Of a DNA stretch of 64,000 nt, positions 23,480 through 35,400 are shown in pieces. A model generated the notes under the pieces. The model was not told where the DNA came from and made no database searches. It saw only the letters and a list, made by a program, of their open reading frames with translations. This DNA comes from Papilionanthe hookeriana x Papilionanthe teres. Its lineage: Eukaryota > Streptophyta > Magnoliopsida > Asparagales > Orchidaceae. The position numbers were made by a program, and so were the translations under genes. The stretch covers positions 70,282,783-70,346,782 of the forward strand of contig CM040427.1 of NCBI GenBank assembly GCA_022702705.1, in the 5' to 3' direction. Position 1 is the stretch's first letter. Each line of letters starts with the position of its first letter.

Positions 23480-24960
23480 CACACACTAGAGGTTATACGC
23501 AAGTATATGTATCGTTCAAGTAATACAAGGTTATAGTGGAGGTAAGAGGTCCTTAGTCAAATTCTAATCTACTATTATCTGACTTTAGTTTGAAAGGTCG
23601 ATATAAGTGGTTTTTCTAACGAATACTCCTAAAGGTAAGTCTTAAGATTAAAACAACTAATAACTATTTCTAAATGAATATTAATTCTAAAAATAACCCT
23701 TTCTGGATAAATTGGTTTGGAGAATTTTAAGATAATAAAATCTACAATTCTTATGTAGTGAATTTGATAATGTAAAGGAATGAGATGCATTAAATATTGT
23801 ATGTGTCAAATATGAGCAATCATATTCTTTACCCTCTTCCGAGTGCGCATAAAGAACATTGCTAATCTTAGGTTTAGTCCTTAAATCCGTGGTTAGGCTG
23901 GGAGGATACTGGCTCTCATTCCAGAGCTCCTACTTCCCTTCGCCTGCAGGCTAAAACTCAGTTTAGTTTCCAAACACTATGACCGCATTGGGGATTTTAG
24001 TCTATCACCCTAAAATCTTCAATTCTACGCTCATCAAAGTATATTTCCCTATTCATTTGCACTCAACTCCAATGAACTTCACCATCTATGAAATTTGAAT
24101 GTGGTTCTACTTTGTTGAGAATTATACCGTCTTCTCGGATTATAGCACAATTACAACGAATTTTAACACTATAATAAGTTTTTATTGTAATGTAAATGAA
24201 GCGCAAGTAAAAACCGTCACATTTATAATTAAAAATTATTTTAGCATGCATCCCAATATCCTAAACATGAATCTTACTCATTGCAAAAGAAAAGTAAAAG
24301 GAAAATAACGACATAATCTTCTCATGTCACTATTTCCAAATAAGAAGAAAGAGTAAAAGAAAGACATCACAAAACATGAAGAAAACACAACGGAAAATTT
24401 CATTTCATCAAAGCAAATCCACTATATAAGTGTTTACAAAATTATAAGTTAATGAAGAACACAATACTTAGAATTTTCTCTTTGAATGACAGATAAAAAT
24501 CTCTCCTGCAAAGTCTCTTGTTAATCCATGCATTGCTAGAACAAACTCTTACAGATTCTCTCAAAATTCCCTCATCAATCTCTCCAAAAATGTAGAAATC
24601 TACATTTATACTCATATTCTAAGATCTCTAAACATTCTTCACGTTTTTCCTAACATTCATCACTTTTTTTTTACCTAAAATTGCTATTTTAAAGTGCAGG
24701 GACGAATTTCCAAGAGTTTTCTCAAGCACTATTCCAAAAAGCATCCAAATACATTAAATCTCGGTCATAACCTCCCAAAATCGCATCAAAACTGTCTCGG
24801 GCGCCGTCGACGCTAGATAGGGTGCCTTCGACGCCTAAAACTCATCATTCTCGGGATATCGGCGCCGACAGCGTCGGTTTGGGCGCCTTCGACACCCATT
24901 TTGCGCAGCTCCACGGTTTTGCTCCGTTTTAGCTCCGCTTCACCCAGTTTCAGTTGTGTT
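23480..24960 (-). repeat. Reversed LTR relic of the Athila-type family, with GC-rich dyads
   Basis: On the minus strand the LTR 3' landmarks appear at 23495-23540 (ATACGCAAGTATATGTATCG, then AAGTAATAC). The GAATATG..CAATxTTCTTTAC region is at about 23820-23870, GGGAGGATAC at about 23900 and TTTTAGTxTxxCACCCTAAAATCTTCAATT at about 23997-24035. Further along at 24797-24897 lies a GC-rich dyad cluster in the position where the complete LTRs have theirs. A GAGTATAAATG on the minus strand near 24610 could be its TATA box. No internal element region is attached. Confidence 0.65.
24797..24897 (-). repeat. Cluster of four GC-rich dyads in the LTR relic
   Basis: Four related GC-rich words lie in 100 bases of otherwise AT-rich DNA: GGGCGCCGTCGACGC, GGGTGCCTTCGACGCC, GGCGCCGACAGCGTCGG and GGGCGCCTTCGACACCC. 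Each is an imperfect inverted repeat. The third contains GCCGACAGCG, which also occurs inside the palindrome variant CTCGCCGACAGCGAG of the intact element. Confidence 0.65.
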
Positions 24961-27062
24961 GCATTCCTAATAAAATAGTCCTACAAAATAAGCATGAAAA
25001 TAACATTTCTTTAAAGTGTAATCTCATTCAAAAATATGCAAGAAGTGTAAAAGAGATTAAAAATATAAAAAGACTTATCGAAATGTGTCAAGTCACAATT
25101 TGCATTTTTGCTTGTTTTTGCTCCAAATTGTATCATTTTTGTTTCTTTTTCTTTAAGAGTCCATTTATTGTGCCTAAAACTAAAAACATACAAATTATCT
25201 GCCTTTAAAGTGTAATATCATTAAAATTAAGTATAAAATGTATATGTAAAATCAAGCAGTCATATTAAGCTTCAAATAAGTAAAAGAAAATTACAAGTTA
25301 TGATCGTCTTTTTTGTCATGTTTTTCTTTTTGAAATTCTTGAGTTTTGATGAACTTTAAAATTTGGCGAGCAACACAAGTTAGAACCCATGGCGCCTGAG
25401 ACAAAGATTATGTGGAGGAAAACTTGATATGATTTTATCGTTAGAAAAGCTAAAGTTTGCATTAGAAATACACTATTTGACATGTTTGTTCAACTTACTA
25501 TGATGGAGCCGCTTTTCCTTGTGATTTCTTCTATGTACCTTTGCGAGCATCTTATAATTTTACTTTTGCAATGTATTTTGCATTGATAGGTGAATATTGT
25601 GCTGTGATGTTTGCATTTAAGCCTCCACTAGCCTCTTATAAAATGACATTTTGCACATGGTCATGGAACCACGGAAGGATTACCTGGTTTTGTGTCATGC
25701 TCCCACAAATAAAATTGTAGGTGACAGGTTTTTGTAAAGCAATGATGGAACTGATTAGGGATTCTTTAGCCACTGCTTCTTGTTACTATACCTCCTGCTA
25801 CCAGCTGACTTTGTTTTTGCTAATTGCTATCACCGGATGCTGAGTTAACTGCTGATGCTACAGTTCTGGGAGCAGGTTTGCTGCTATATTTTTCAGGCCA
25901 TAGTTACTGCTGAAATCTCAATATCTCATGATTTGCTTTAGTTGGCTGCCACTAATTGCTAGTCCCACAATCTGGAATTTGATTTGTTACAATGCTCTAG
26001 CTTTTTGTTCATACATTGGTGCTACAACTCTTCTATGGTCAGGTCCTGAAGCAAATCGAGAATTGGAAGTTATGGGATGTTTTCTGTTGGAATTCATGAT
26101 TGATGGATTAAGACTTGCTTTTTTGAGTGAATTTGAAGATATTTTGTCATTTTTTTTGTTTTGTGTGGGATATTTAGAAGACCATTGAGGCAAGGATAAA
26201 TCATTGGGCAAATAAAATTTTATTTATCCTCTATTTTTGTTAGTGTGTTTCTTCAATGAATGTTTTTCTTTCCCCCATTTGTTTTTTTAATATAATTTAT
26301 TTTTATAAAAATAGTGAAATCTTTTTATGACGATTTGTACTATATATTTTTGTATGCTTGTAATAATAATAATAATAATTTATAAATTTTATAGACAACT
26401 TATGTTATTTTAGCTTTTTGGATTTATCATGAAAAGTCCATTTTGTGAAATGGGGGACAATTTAGTGCTTTTATGCAAATGAGACATTTTGAATTGATTT
26501 TTCTACAAATGTACGCCTGTCTTCCACTTGTCGATTTTTAGAACACATGGAGGTCAACACTCAATAGTGGCTCTCAAACATCCAAAAGATGCTTCATTTT
26601 TGTACTCTCTATAGTCCTTGTTATAAAATGTGACAACAAAAATTTAGTAATGTTAATGTTAGCCACTGTGGAGCCAACTGAAGGTTTAAACATATTTAGA
26701 GCTATCCATGTAATATCATAAGATGGAATTGGAGCCTTGTCAAAGGTGTTTTAAAATTAGACAAATTTGTGAATCTCAACATTTTAACCTCAAGGGTCTA
26801 TATTCATTTTCGATTTAATTAACTATCCATTATAGCCTTGCACTTGCCGGCCATGATTATAATCTCACAAGCACAGAGCTCATGCACATTAAAAAAATTG
26901 TATATATACAAGCCCATAACAGACATTAGTACATGTACGTGTATTGAATTGATGGAAGCTTTGACTCATTCCTTTGACAATGCCCACTGATTCCTTTTTT
27001 TATGAGAGAATGCTTTTCTTTTCTTTTCGTACCTATATATTTTTATAAATTTGATGTTTTAG
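24961..27062. other. Gene-free stretch
   Basis: No gene recognised. An (AAT)n microsatellite lies at 26361-26379. The open frame at 25928-26188 has no recognisable domain and the surrounding sequence is AT-rich. Confidence 0.4.
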
Positions 27063-27588
27063 TATGGCTTTACATCATCCTCTCAGGTATACTCCATACT
27101 TCTTTGATAAGAACTTACTAGATGACATTCTTGAAGCATCAGTCGATCAGCATTTCCATACATTAATTCACAACCGTCATATGCAACGGAGGCGGGACAT
27201 GGTAGATGATGGCCTCACTGCAGAAGTCGAGGAAAATATTGATAGCTTATTTAAGCCTCCTGAGGTAATTTTCTAGGAGGCTTGTACCATTATTGAAACA
27301 GACCAACTGCGTCCTTCTCTGCCATTTTGTTTTTATTGAGGGACTTGCGTTATCTGGCTTAGTTTGTTAATGTCAGGAATTTTGTGCTTTTTGCATATTT
27401 TCGTTTCAGGTTCAAGAATTTTTGGATGAGATGGGTCATCCTGGAGTACCTATTAGTGCTATATCATAGGCTGAAGAGATCCAACTCTTTGATGTTGTTG
27501 ATAAAGCACTACTAGGGAATAAGTGGTTGACAAAAGCCGCAGGTATTCATCCAAAGCTTCCTTGTCTAGTTGTTTCTTTTGAAGAGAG
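27063..27588 (+). pseudogene. Two exons of a decayed gene, possibly Tic22-like
   Basis: Exon A (about 27063-27264) is preceded by TTTTAG and followed by GTAATT. Exon B (27410-27588) is preceded by TTTCAG and followed by GTATGT. The reading frame passes from PPE to VQEFLDEMGHPG across the junction, so the exon structure is convincing. Exon A encodes an acidic, His- and Arg-rich stretch including HMQRRRDMVDDGL. Exon B includes EIQLFDVVDKALLGNKWL and is interrupted by an in-frame TAG at 27467-27469. I associate this sequence with a plant Tic22-like family protein from memory only; that assignment is weak. Flanking exons were not found, so it is a gene fragment or pseudogene. Confidence 0.5.
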
Positions 27589-27776
27589 GTATGTTATCTG
27601 CAATCATTGTGTTTTTTTTAGTCAAATAAGAAGACTGCTGCTTTATATTATTTCTTTCATTTCATTGGATTCCACTTTGAAGGAGAATCCCTGTTTTCGT
27701 ATCAAAGTAGGATCTTTGCTCAATGTGATGCAAGCATGATCTCTCAAGGAATACTTAACTTAATCACTTTATAATT

Positions 27777-28028
27777 GGGGCAATTACATGCAGACCACCA
27801 GAAACTTTCTATTTACAAATCAACCACCCTCTTTCATCCATTTTTCAAATTCTCGTTCAAATATCAAAATTCATGGTAAAGCCCCAACCCATATTTTTCA
27901 TTTTTATCAAATCCTCACTAATTTGATTGTGGCACGGATAAATACATCGGTTCGGTAGTTCAAACAAATCTCCTTGGTGCTTAATTTGGAAATATCAATG
28001 TTTTGGGTGGTCTGTACGTAATTATCCC
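27777..28028. mobile_element. Mutator-type MITE, 252 bp
   Basis: The left end GGGGCAATTACATGCAGACC matches the reverse complement of the right end, GGGATAATTACGTACAGACC (16 of 20), and the match continues into CACC. The element is flanked on both sides by an identical 9-bp direct repeat, TTTATAATT (27768-27776 and 28029-28037). A 9-bp target duplication is the signature of Mutator-like elements. It is too short to encode a transposase. Confidence 0.85.
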
Positions 28029-28114
28029 TTTATAATTTTCTACATTTTTGCACAAAAATGAGCATTGCATTGTTTGTTTGTTTTTTTTTTTTTTTTTTAA
28101 TTCATTTTTGGTAT

Positions 28115-28375
28115 TTCAGTAGGACCTGATGGGAGAGTCATTTTAGATGGTTTGGTCCCATTAAACGTCAACGGTCTGATAATCCTGTTAGGAGAGTGCA
28201 TGTTTTAGATTTGACTTTTGATAAGAAAAGTGATAGACCTAAAAAGTCTTTGGCATATTGTATAAAAAGTTTTTTTAATGTATTAGAATTAAATGAAGAT
28301 ATGATACTCACTAGGTCAGAAAGGATTAATGTAGCCAACTCCACAGTGGGATAAATGCTTTGTTGTTATTGATGT
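28115..28375 (+). mobile_element. 3' tail of an RTE-type LINE
   Basis: One frame from about 28132 reads ESHFRWFGPIKRQRSDNPVRRV, then RPKKSLAYCIKSFFNVLELNEDM and RINVANST. This is the conserved C-terminal end of plant RTE-clade reverse transcriptase proteins (usual form LRWFGH...RPKKTW...DLxLTEDMA...IHVADP). It is followed by the TTGTTATTGATGTTGTTGCC repeat typical of their 3' end. Only the last 75 or so codons remain, consistent with a 5'-truncated insertion. Confidence 0.75.
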
Positions 28376-30086
28376 TGTTGCCTATTGTGGTGTAGGATAA
28401 TATTTTCCATGCGAACTTGTTCTAGCAGATCCGAAGTTTCAAGGACTCATGTGAACTGATTATTGTTATTTTATCCATTTCCAGTCTATGGAAATACCCT
28501 AAATAGCATGATGCTTTCTCAGCATTTGCTGGTATCCAAAGTACTTGTCAAAATTTCACTAAATGTTCCCTTTTAGTTTCAAGGTTTGGGCCGAAGTTGT
28601 ATGATACGTAGCTTGATTTCTTTTTCATATTTTATAACCGAGTCCAATATATTGCAAAATGGAATTAGCTTATGTGATACATAGAAAAGCAGAGTTTTTT
28701 ATAGAATTTTAAGTGAATTTATTAGTAAGAATGCACCTGCATGTCATATAATGCTGATGATATACTTGAAATATTTATTTGTAGCTCGAAGCAAAGATTT
28801 GGTTGGCTTGAATGGTGAAGCATAGGCCGCGTCATCATGGAAAAATTTGCTTGATCGTACAAATTTACTTCAATTAATAATTACTAGGGATTAATTACTC
28901 AAGATTATTATCTCTGCTCAAGTCAAATTACCCATTGAACATTAATTCATTGGCTAAGGAGCTTGATTAACATCTTTTACAATATACCATTCACACGAAC
29001 TCCATTCGCCATTTGTGCCTGCAAACCTCATGCATGTTGCTCCTCTCTCTCTCTCTCTCCATCTCTCTCTTTCTCTCTCTCATGCGTGTGGGCATGTGCA
29101 TCTCTGTCATGCATGATCTTTCTCTGGTGTCTGACCTCACATCATTAAACCCCCAACACACAGATGACCTGGTTAGCCTGATCACTTTCTCTTTCCTCTT
29201 GCAAGCCAACATGGTGTCCTGGGTTCTCTTTTGAAGCTAAAACCTATAATCCCTCACTTCTCTTTCGTCTTACAAGCCAACATGGTGTCCTGGATTCTCT
29301 TTTGAAACTAAAACCTTCAATCCCTTACTGCAGTCCCTGTACAATTCCCTTTGGTGCCCTACTTCTTTCCTTTCGGTTCCTCTTTGATTTAGTGTAACTG
29401 TCCAATATTGCATGCTTGCACCTTTGTATCTCCTTCTCGTATGGTTTGTGCAACTCTTTGGCAATAATGTTCTTCTGCACATATGCTAGCACCCAGCATG
29501 TCATCCGCTCCATCTCTCTCAAGCTCTTCCCCTGAATGGCCATCTCCACCAACCCACCTTTGCTTGTGTTGCCCCATAATCGACATATCCCATCTCGTGA
29601 AAATCCTTTTTAAAACATCTCATTAAAGTTTTTTCGTACAATTTTAGCATAATTATTTGTTCATACGAGACACTGACTACACTGACAACAATAGTATAAT
29701 CTACTCTTTTTCTCTCTCTAGAATCTTCATGGATTAAATTGGCATCTCACTCCACTCTGACATAAATTTCAGGGTGAATCAATAGGTTTATAGTTTTCCA
29801 AGAAACCTACCATGTCATATGTCGGGTGCATGCCTCATAGCCTTCTTAACATGAGAGAACTCAATAAAATAATGGGTAGTTTTTTTTCATTTGCAAACTC
29901 GATTCTCTAGTCATTTTTTATGTTCCATAACTGGCAAGCTTAATATATTAATATCTATAATTAGTTAGAAATTCCCTTTGTAAAAGAATGAATGAAAAAA
30001 AACATAATATGTCAACACTCATAAAGGTTAATTAATGGCATAATATATATCCAGATAATAAACTGCTGATCAGTAGCTGATCCGGA
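28376..30086. other. Gene-free stretch with short repeats
   Basis: A (CT)n-rich tract lies at about 29040-29085. A 75-bp direct tandem duplication at about 29182-29328 contains GCAAGCCAACATGGTGTCCT / ACAAGCCAACATGGTGTCCT and TTCTCTTTTGAA in both units. No gene is supported. Small open frames at 29270-29586 (-) have no recognisable domain. Confidence 0.5.
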
Positions 30087-30089
30087 TAA

Positions 30090-31323
30090 ACTGTCTGTCT
30101 GTTTGGTTTGAGCGTTTGGAAAACAACTATTTGCAGTTGTTTATGGATAATTGATTATTCTGCCTCTGAACTGAATAAGCTATTAAACTGTTGGTAACAG
30201 AATTTGTGCAGAATTTAAGCAGCAGTTAAACTAAATCCTACCAAATAACAAAAATGTAACTGCCATCACTCATGGGATATAAAAAAATTCTCTTAATCAG
30301 AAATAATAAATTCTAAAAAACCTCAAATCCCATTTTTAATCCATTTTGCCTTGGAGAAAGATGGGAGTTAACTTCCTCAATGGTTTCGGGTAGTGGCGGA
30401 GTGTAAAGGGGAGAAAGATGGGAGTATTGAAGATCAAGGTACGTCTCCATCCCATCATTGCCTTCATTATCACAAGTTGTGATTGTATCGTGATGTTTCG
30501 AGCATGAGCAGGGCAAGCATAAGTGATGGTTTTGGGCGAACCAAGAGTGGGGTACTGGGGCCAAGCCAGGGTTTCGAGGGATTAACAGGATTTATTAAAT
30601 CCTGCTTTAAAATTTTTTCAAACCCTTGATACGTTGGTATGAGATAATGATAGCTAAAGCATCCCACATAAAGTAGACGACAAGCTACCGCTCCAGTATC
30701 TCACCAAGCCCAGGAAGGCTAAAATTATTTTGCCTGCACCGGTTGTCTTTTCAGGCCATCCTTGATGCCTCGGCAATACAGTGAAAGTGGAAGGAGGAAA
30801 ACAATAGTAACGTAACCAATTAAAACGTTGAACCTAAACTCGTTCAACAAAAGGGATCGTCGGAAAGATTCTTGCCATCACAGGAAAAATTATTTGATTA
30901 CCACCCTTGAAATTGCTCAAAAGCTTCCGCAAATTGTCATGAAAACCGACAGCAGAATATGTCACAGATGAGGGGAAGAGAAAAGGAGAAATGCTTCTCC
31001 TTCGTGTGAGCGCCACCGAGACTTGATCTTGCGCCATGAAACCCTTGTTTCTGCTACCGACATTTTTTTACCACAGAGAGTTATCTCATGGACGTGGGAA
31101 GTGGGATGGGCTTGAGATGCGAATGAATAGCGGGGAGGGTAACGGGAGTAATTCGAAGGGAGATACGAACGAAAACGCCAACAAAAAAGGGTTCTCCTGC
31201 TGGCCGCATGTTTAACAAATTTTAATCCCCATTTTTAAATCAGCGGGTGATAAGTGCGATCAAAACGGTATGACGGCGTTTTTAAAAATGCCGCCGCACT
31301 TATAAGTTTCCCCAAACAGGGCC
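30090..31323. mobile_element. Probable non-autonomous Harbinger element
   Basis: The right end reads CCCCAAACAGGGCC followed by TAA (31324-31326), a canonical PIF/Harbinger terminus. A TAA at 30087-30089 is followed by ACTGTCTGTCTGTTTGG, a plausible but imperfect left end. The 1.2-kb interior lacks transposase. It carries several short minus-strand open frames between about 30313 and 31037 that I do not recognise and that could be captured host sequence. A CGGCGTTTTTAAAAATGCCG inverted repeat lies near the right end. Confidence 0.55.
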
Positions 31324-31326
31324 TAA

Positions 31327-32906
31327 ATGATTATAATATCCCTTTATCTTAACTTTAATACATTCAATATTAATTTGGTTGGGCAAATATGCTAAAGGTT
31401 TGATTTTAATCTTGTTATCCATCAGTTGATTCGAGAGTCCTAGTGAGTCAGTCTTAGTATGTGTGCCAAAATATGCACTATATCAAATATCAAAATTAAA
31501 ACAATTTAATTAAGCTTACCAACTTGTCTATGTGACAAGGCAGTAAAACCTATCATTTAAGCTTATTAACCTATAATGTGAGTTCATAAGGCCCACTATT
31601 GGCAGATTCAAATACCAATATTTGAGTTATAAATCTCACATGTGAACATACTAAGAGATAGGAGTGCAAGCCTCAACCTTTTGGGCAATGTGCAAATAGA
31701 GCATTAGTCTCAAATTTTAAATGAAGTCAATTCTATTTATCAGACACAATTCAAAAGCCTAAATGATATATTATGGGAACTTATTAACCGGTCCAGTAAA
31801 AAAGCAAATGAGCCCTTTCAAATCAATCAAATCAATATCACCATCTCTATAGTAAGCTTATAAACCCATTACTTTAATTCTCTTCTCTTCGTGGTTGTAT
31901 GTCTTGCTATGTGTCTACCAAAGGATGTAATACTCATGTCAACCAACTCGGTCTGCACAAGGACTTTAAAAATATGCTAAATCAAATCTTAGGCCTTCTA
32001 GTGGATGCAAATTACAAATCAACCATAACTTGAACCAACTTTCACGCTAGCAAACCCATCAATTAAATCCAATGTCTTGGACACATTTCTCCACATTACC
32101 TAATATATGCCTATTTATAACAAACTAGATGAGAAATATTGAAATGGACTATAAGCTATTCGCATTTACCTTATGATAATGTGTCATTTTAGTAGGAAAG
32201 TTCCTAACCACAATGATGATAATCGATGCACTGGCGATTCAAAAACTCCTTGAAGAGTAGTTGGCCCTTCTCTAACTTTGATATTTAAAAATGCATTCTT
32301 TATGTTTTTTGAATTATGTCTTTGAATTTGAGTCTTGATAGCAATTATTTTCTCCTCTCTATCCCTGTAATTGACATCTTGAGAAGTTTGGCTTGAAATT
32401 CAAATTCAAACCGTCTTGATTTTCATAATAGGCTACATAAACCTTACCAACATTGTATGTTTGACTTGGGTTAGTTTGGGCTTGATTTAACTAGTCCTAG
32501 TATTAGCCTCTGATGGAAGAGCCTTCCAGTTAGTAAGGTTGTTATGCGCCTTCTGTATTTTTCTTCTTTTCATCAAGCCCGGACTAAATACTTTTTTATC
32601 AACTTATTTTGATATTTGAGAATCCAAAATTTGAAATTTAAGACCATTGATTTCCAACTTGAATTTTGAAATTGCCTAGCCAAAATTTGTTCAGCTCATA
32701 TAATCTGAAAGACTTGCGCATTGAGGAGATCAAAAGCCTCTTCTCAGGTTATCAAAATTGTCTATCTAGGAATTTACAATGCAATTGATGTTGAGAGGTG
32801 AAACACCAAAGGCATGATAACTAATAGATAATGGTCCTACTAATTCACCAGGAACTCAACTCTTGTATCACTTGTGATATAGGACTGTTTGATGCGGGCC
32901 TTCCTC
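31327..32906. other. Gene-free AT-rich stretch
   Basis: No gene, RNA gene or paired repeat recognised. The final 600 bases before 32907 may belong to an older, unrecognised retroelement. Confidence 0.4.
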
Positions 32907-33823
32907 TGCTTGGACGCGGTAGCGGATTCCCGCATTGTCATGGGTCCCAGGGAGACGGGAAAACAAATAGCCGGCTGGTAAGATAGGTTCAGAGAGCCCG
33001 GTTTAGCCATCCAATGGGACGAGCGGCATCAGGCGGACCAGGCGGCTTGTCCATTCGCGTCTCCCACCCTAATCGAGCGGGATTTGGGGGAGAAACAGCA
33101 TTGGTGTCTTTCCTTTTCTCCCGCTCAACTCGAGCGTTACTGGCCACCGCCTCCTCTTTCCTTTCCCCTCTTCTTTCTTTTCTTGTTTCTCGCCTAGTTC
33201 GGGCTATATTTATGCTGTTTTGCTAAGAGTCTAGGGAGTTTTTGCTGTGTTGATTTCAGACTCTTGTGAGGAGTCCTTTTTTCTTTTGTGGGCTATATCT
33301 GAGGAGATAGTGGTGCTCCGACTGTATCCTACTTTGAGGTGGTGATTGTATCTCCTCTTTTATTTTCCCTGCCTCTTCTCCTATACTTATCTTGGCCATC
33401 AGCCACCCCAAACAACTTTCTCGCATGTAGTCTAGCCTTCCCCGCTTGCTGTCCAGCCTTCTCCGCTTGCTGTCCAGCTTGCCCTCTTGTCGTTCAGCCT
33501 TCCCCGCTTGCTGTCCAGCCTTCTGTTCAGCCTTCCCCGCTGGCTCTCCGGCCTTCCCTTTTGCTGTCCTGCCTTCCCCGTTCGTTATCCAGCCTTCCCG
33601 ATCGCTGTCCAGCCTTCCGCTCGCTTTTCAGCCTTCCCGCTCGCTATCCAAACCATTCTGATTCACCTATCTGATCTCTACGGTTCTTGGAATACACACT
33701 TGAGGTGTCCGTATGTGTCGTTTTGTGTTTTGATGATGTTATTTCTAGTTTGTGTGTGTTTTGACCCTCGTTTCGTATTAATAAAAGTTTCTTTTGTGGT
33801 TTGGGTTTTTTCTTCCAGTATCA
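32907..33823 (+). repeat. 5' LTR of a small gag-only retroelement
   Basis: This stretch is collinear with 39584 to about 40410: the TGGACGCGG, TTCCCGCATTGTC, GGGAAAACAAA.AGCCGGCT, GCCATCCAATGGG, CGAGCGGCATCAGGCGGACCAGG and CGCGTCTCCCACCC blocks occur in both. It ends just before a Met-tRNA-type primer-binding site. It contains a C/T-rich minisatellite at about 33428-33650. Confidence 0.8.
33428..33650 (+). repeat. Minisatellite CTTGCTGTCCAGCCTTCCCCG in the 5' LTR
   Basis: About ten to eleven units of roughly 20 bases, built from CAGCCTTCCC(CG), CGCTTGCTGTC and TTGCCCTCTTG variants. The paired LTR has its own array of the same unit (about 40078-40400) with a different number and order of units. 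The two arrays have therefore changed independently since insertion or by unequal exchange. Confidence 0.8.
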
Positions 33824-33825
33824 TT

Positions 33826-33837
33826 TGGTATCAGGGC
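33826..33837 (+). promoter_or_regulatory. Primer-binding site, initiator Met tRNA type
   Basis: TGGTATCAGGGC lies two bases after the LTR end. The usual plant form is TGGTATCAGAGC, complementary to the 3' end of initiator methionine tRNA, so one position differs. It fixes the LTR boundary and the strand of the element. Confidence 0.75.
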
Positions 33838-34440
33838 TAGCCCACCCTCGCCCTATTCTAGTGTCCCTAGAATCCACCTCTACCCAAGCCACATTCACCA
33901 AAATTTTTTTCTCTTATTTCTAAACCTTAGCCATGCCACTAATAAGATACATGCCTAGTCCTTCCTAAGAAGAGATACAGCAAGAGATCTGCCAACTTCA
34001 GCGAAGTCTCGCGTACATTGAGAATGAAAGTCAATGGGAGGTTACCATCTACCATGATCTGAAAGGTTGGAGGGAACTAGAAGATATGAATATGAAGCGG
34101 GAAACACAGCGCTAATTCTTACCAACTTCCTATAGCCAAAAGTTGCAAACTCTAGCTTCCGAAGTGAAAAGACCGCAACACCAAGCGACCCCCCTTGCTA
34201 CTATCCAGCAAAATCAATCCGCAAGTCTTTCATAGCTAAAAAGTGCTACAAGTGCCACAGATTCGGACATTTGGAAGCAGTATGCACAACAGGGGAGTGA
34301 TCCACTTCACTGGCCAGGGCATCATCAAAAAGTTGGGTAAAGACCCTGTAGACCAGCTTCCAGTTGAAGAGATGAACGGTAACCAGAAAGAAGATATCGA
34401 CTTCAGAGAAGATTCTCATTTTTCGAACAACTAGGAAGAC
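33838..34440 (+). pseudogene. Remnant gag with CCHC zinc knuckle
   Basis: A frame from about 33964 encodes a polar, Glu/Gln-rich stretch (including EEIQQEICQLQRSL and ENESQWEV), broken by stops. A frame further on encodes KKCYKCHRFGHLEAVC, a perfect CX2CX4HX4C zinc knuckle as in retroelement nucleocapsid. No protease, reverse transcriptase or integrase is found between the two LTRs, so the element was mobilised by other elements, if at all. The zinc-knuckle part is duplicated at 35688. Confidence 0.65.
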
Positions 34441-34872
34441 AAAACCAGCTCCAGTGGACCCCGAGATAAAAATTCCAGCTGAGATTGAACATATCCATAT
34501 TCATCCTCCTATACTTGGGATGGGCGCCTTTACTCCTTTTGAAAATCTTCAATCAATGTCTGCAAATTCCAGCCCACCATTGGTAGGAGCAGCAGGTAGT
34601 TCAAGAAGTTTCTCAAGTTCCAAATCAAGACAAATAACATCAGTCGCAACTGGAACATAGGCTTCGTTTGGAGCCGCTTTTTTCACGCGGCGTGGCCCCA
34701 AACTGCGATATTCCGTCGTTTGGCTCCCCGCTTCTCTGTCGAAGGAAGCGAAAGCCGGCGGAAAGCCGGCTGCGGGATCGACTCCGCGGCCTCAGCTTTG
34801 CCTCGCTAAATATTCCAAAATGCCCATGTTTTTAGCGCAAAGAAACAAACCCTTTATATCTACCGAGCGAGG

Positions 34873-35400
34873 ATGGAGAAAAATGTGGGCTGCGGTGGTG
34901 CTAGATCCATGGCAAATCTCCGCTTCTTCATTCTCGCTCTGACACCTCTCTCCTATGCTCTTCGCTTTGACATGCAATCGGGTCAAACCAAGTGCATTTC
35001 CGAAGACATCAAGTTTAACTCCATGGTTGTTTGGCAAGTACCCAGTCATCAATCCATTCGAGAACCAGCCCCTCCCGGAGTTCGACAAGATCACCGTCAG
35101 CGTATCCATTCCCAGTCAATCCACTCATGTTTCTTCCATTTCCTCCGGAAAACTTAATCCGCGTAACTTTGTCTCTTCCATTTTGTTTCGATTCAGGTTA
35201 GTTCTCCATACGGGAGCAGTATACACCACGCCGTCAATTCTGGTAATTTCACTTTCACATCGTTAGAAGTCGGCGACTATCTAGCCTGCTTCTAGACCTC
35301 TGATCATAAGCCGCCAGCTACCATAACCATCGAGTTTGATTGGAGAACTGGGGTGGCTGCAAAGGTCTGGACATATGTCGCCAAAAAAGGCCAGATTGAT
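34873..35400 (+). pseudogene. Captured p24-delta (emp24/GOLD) gene fragment, copy 1
   Basis: p24 proteins are membrane cargo receptors cycling between ER and Golgi. Exon 1 (34873-35101) encodes a start with signal peptide (MANLRFFILALTPLSYA within it) and the GOLD-domain onset LRFDMQSGQTKCISEDIK. Exon 2 (35197-35400) encodes VSSPYGSSIHHAVNSGNFTF, DHKPPATITIEFDW and KKGQID. The 95-nt intron (GT...CAG) is retained and a donor GTGAG follows exon 2. A T insertion after SMVV shifts the frame in exon 1, and the expected Trp codon after LACF is TAG (35293-35295). The coiled-coil and transmembrane C-terminus are absent. Confidence 0.85.

Noticed and set aside
30313..31037. Minus-strand open frames as a host gene
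   Set aside because: They are short, in different frames and lie within a probable non-autonomous Harbinger element. No family recognised, so described only as possible captured sequence.
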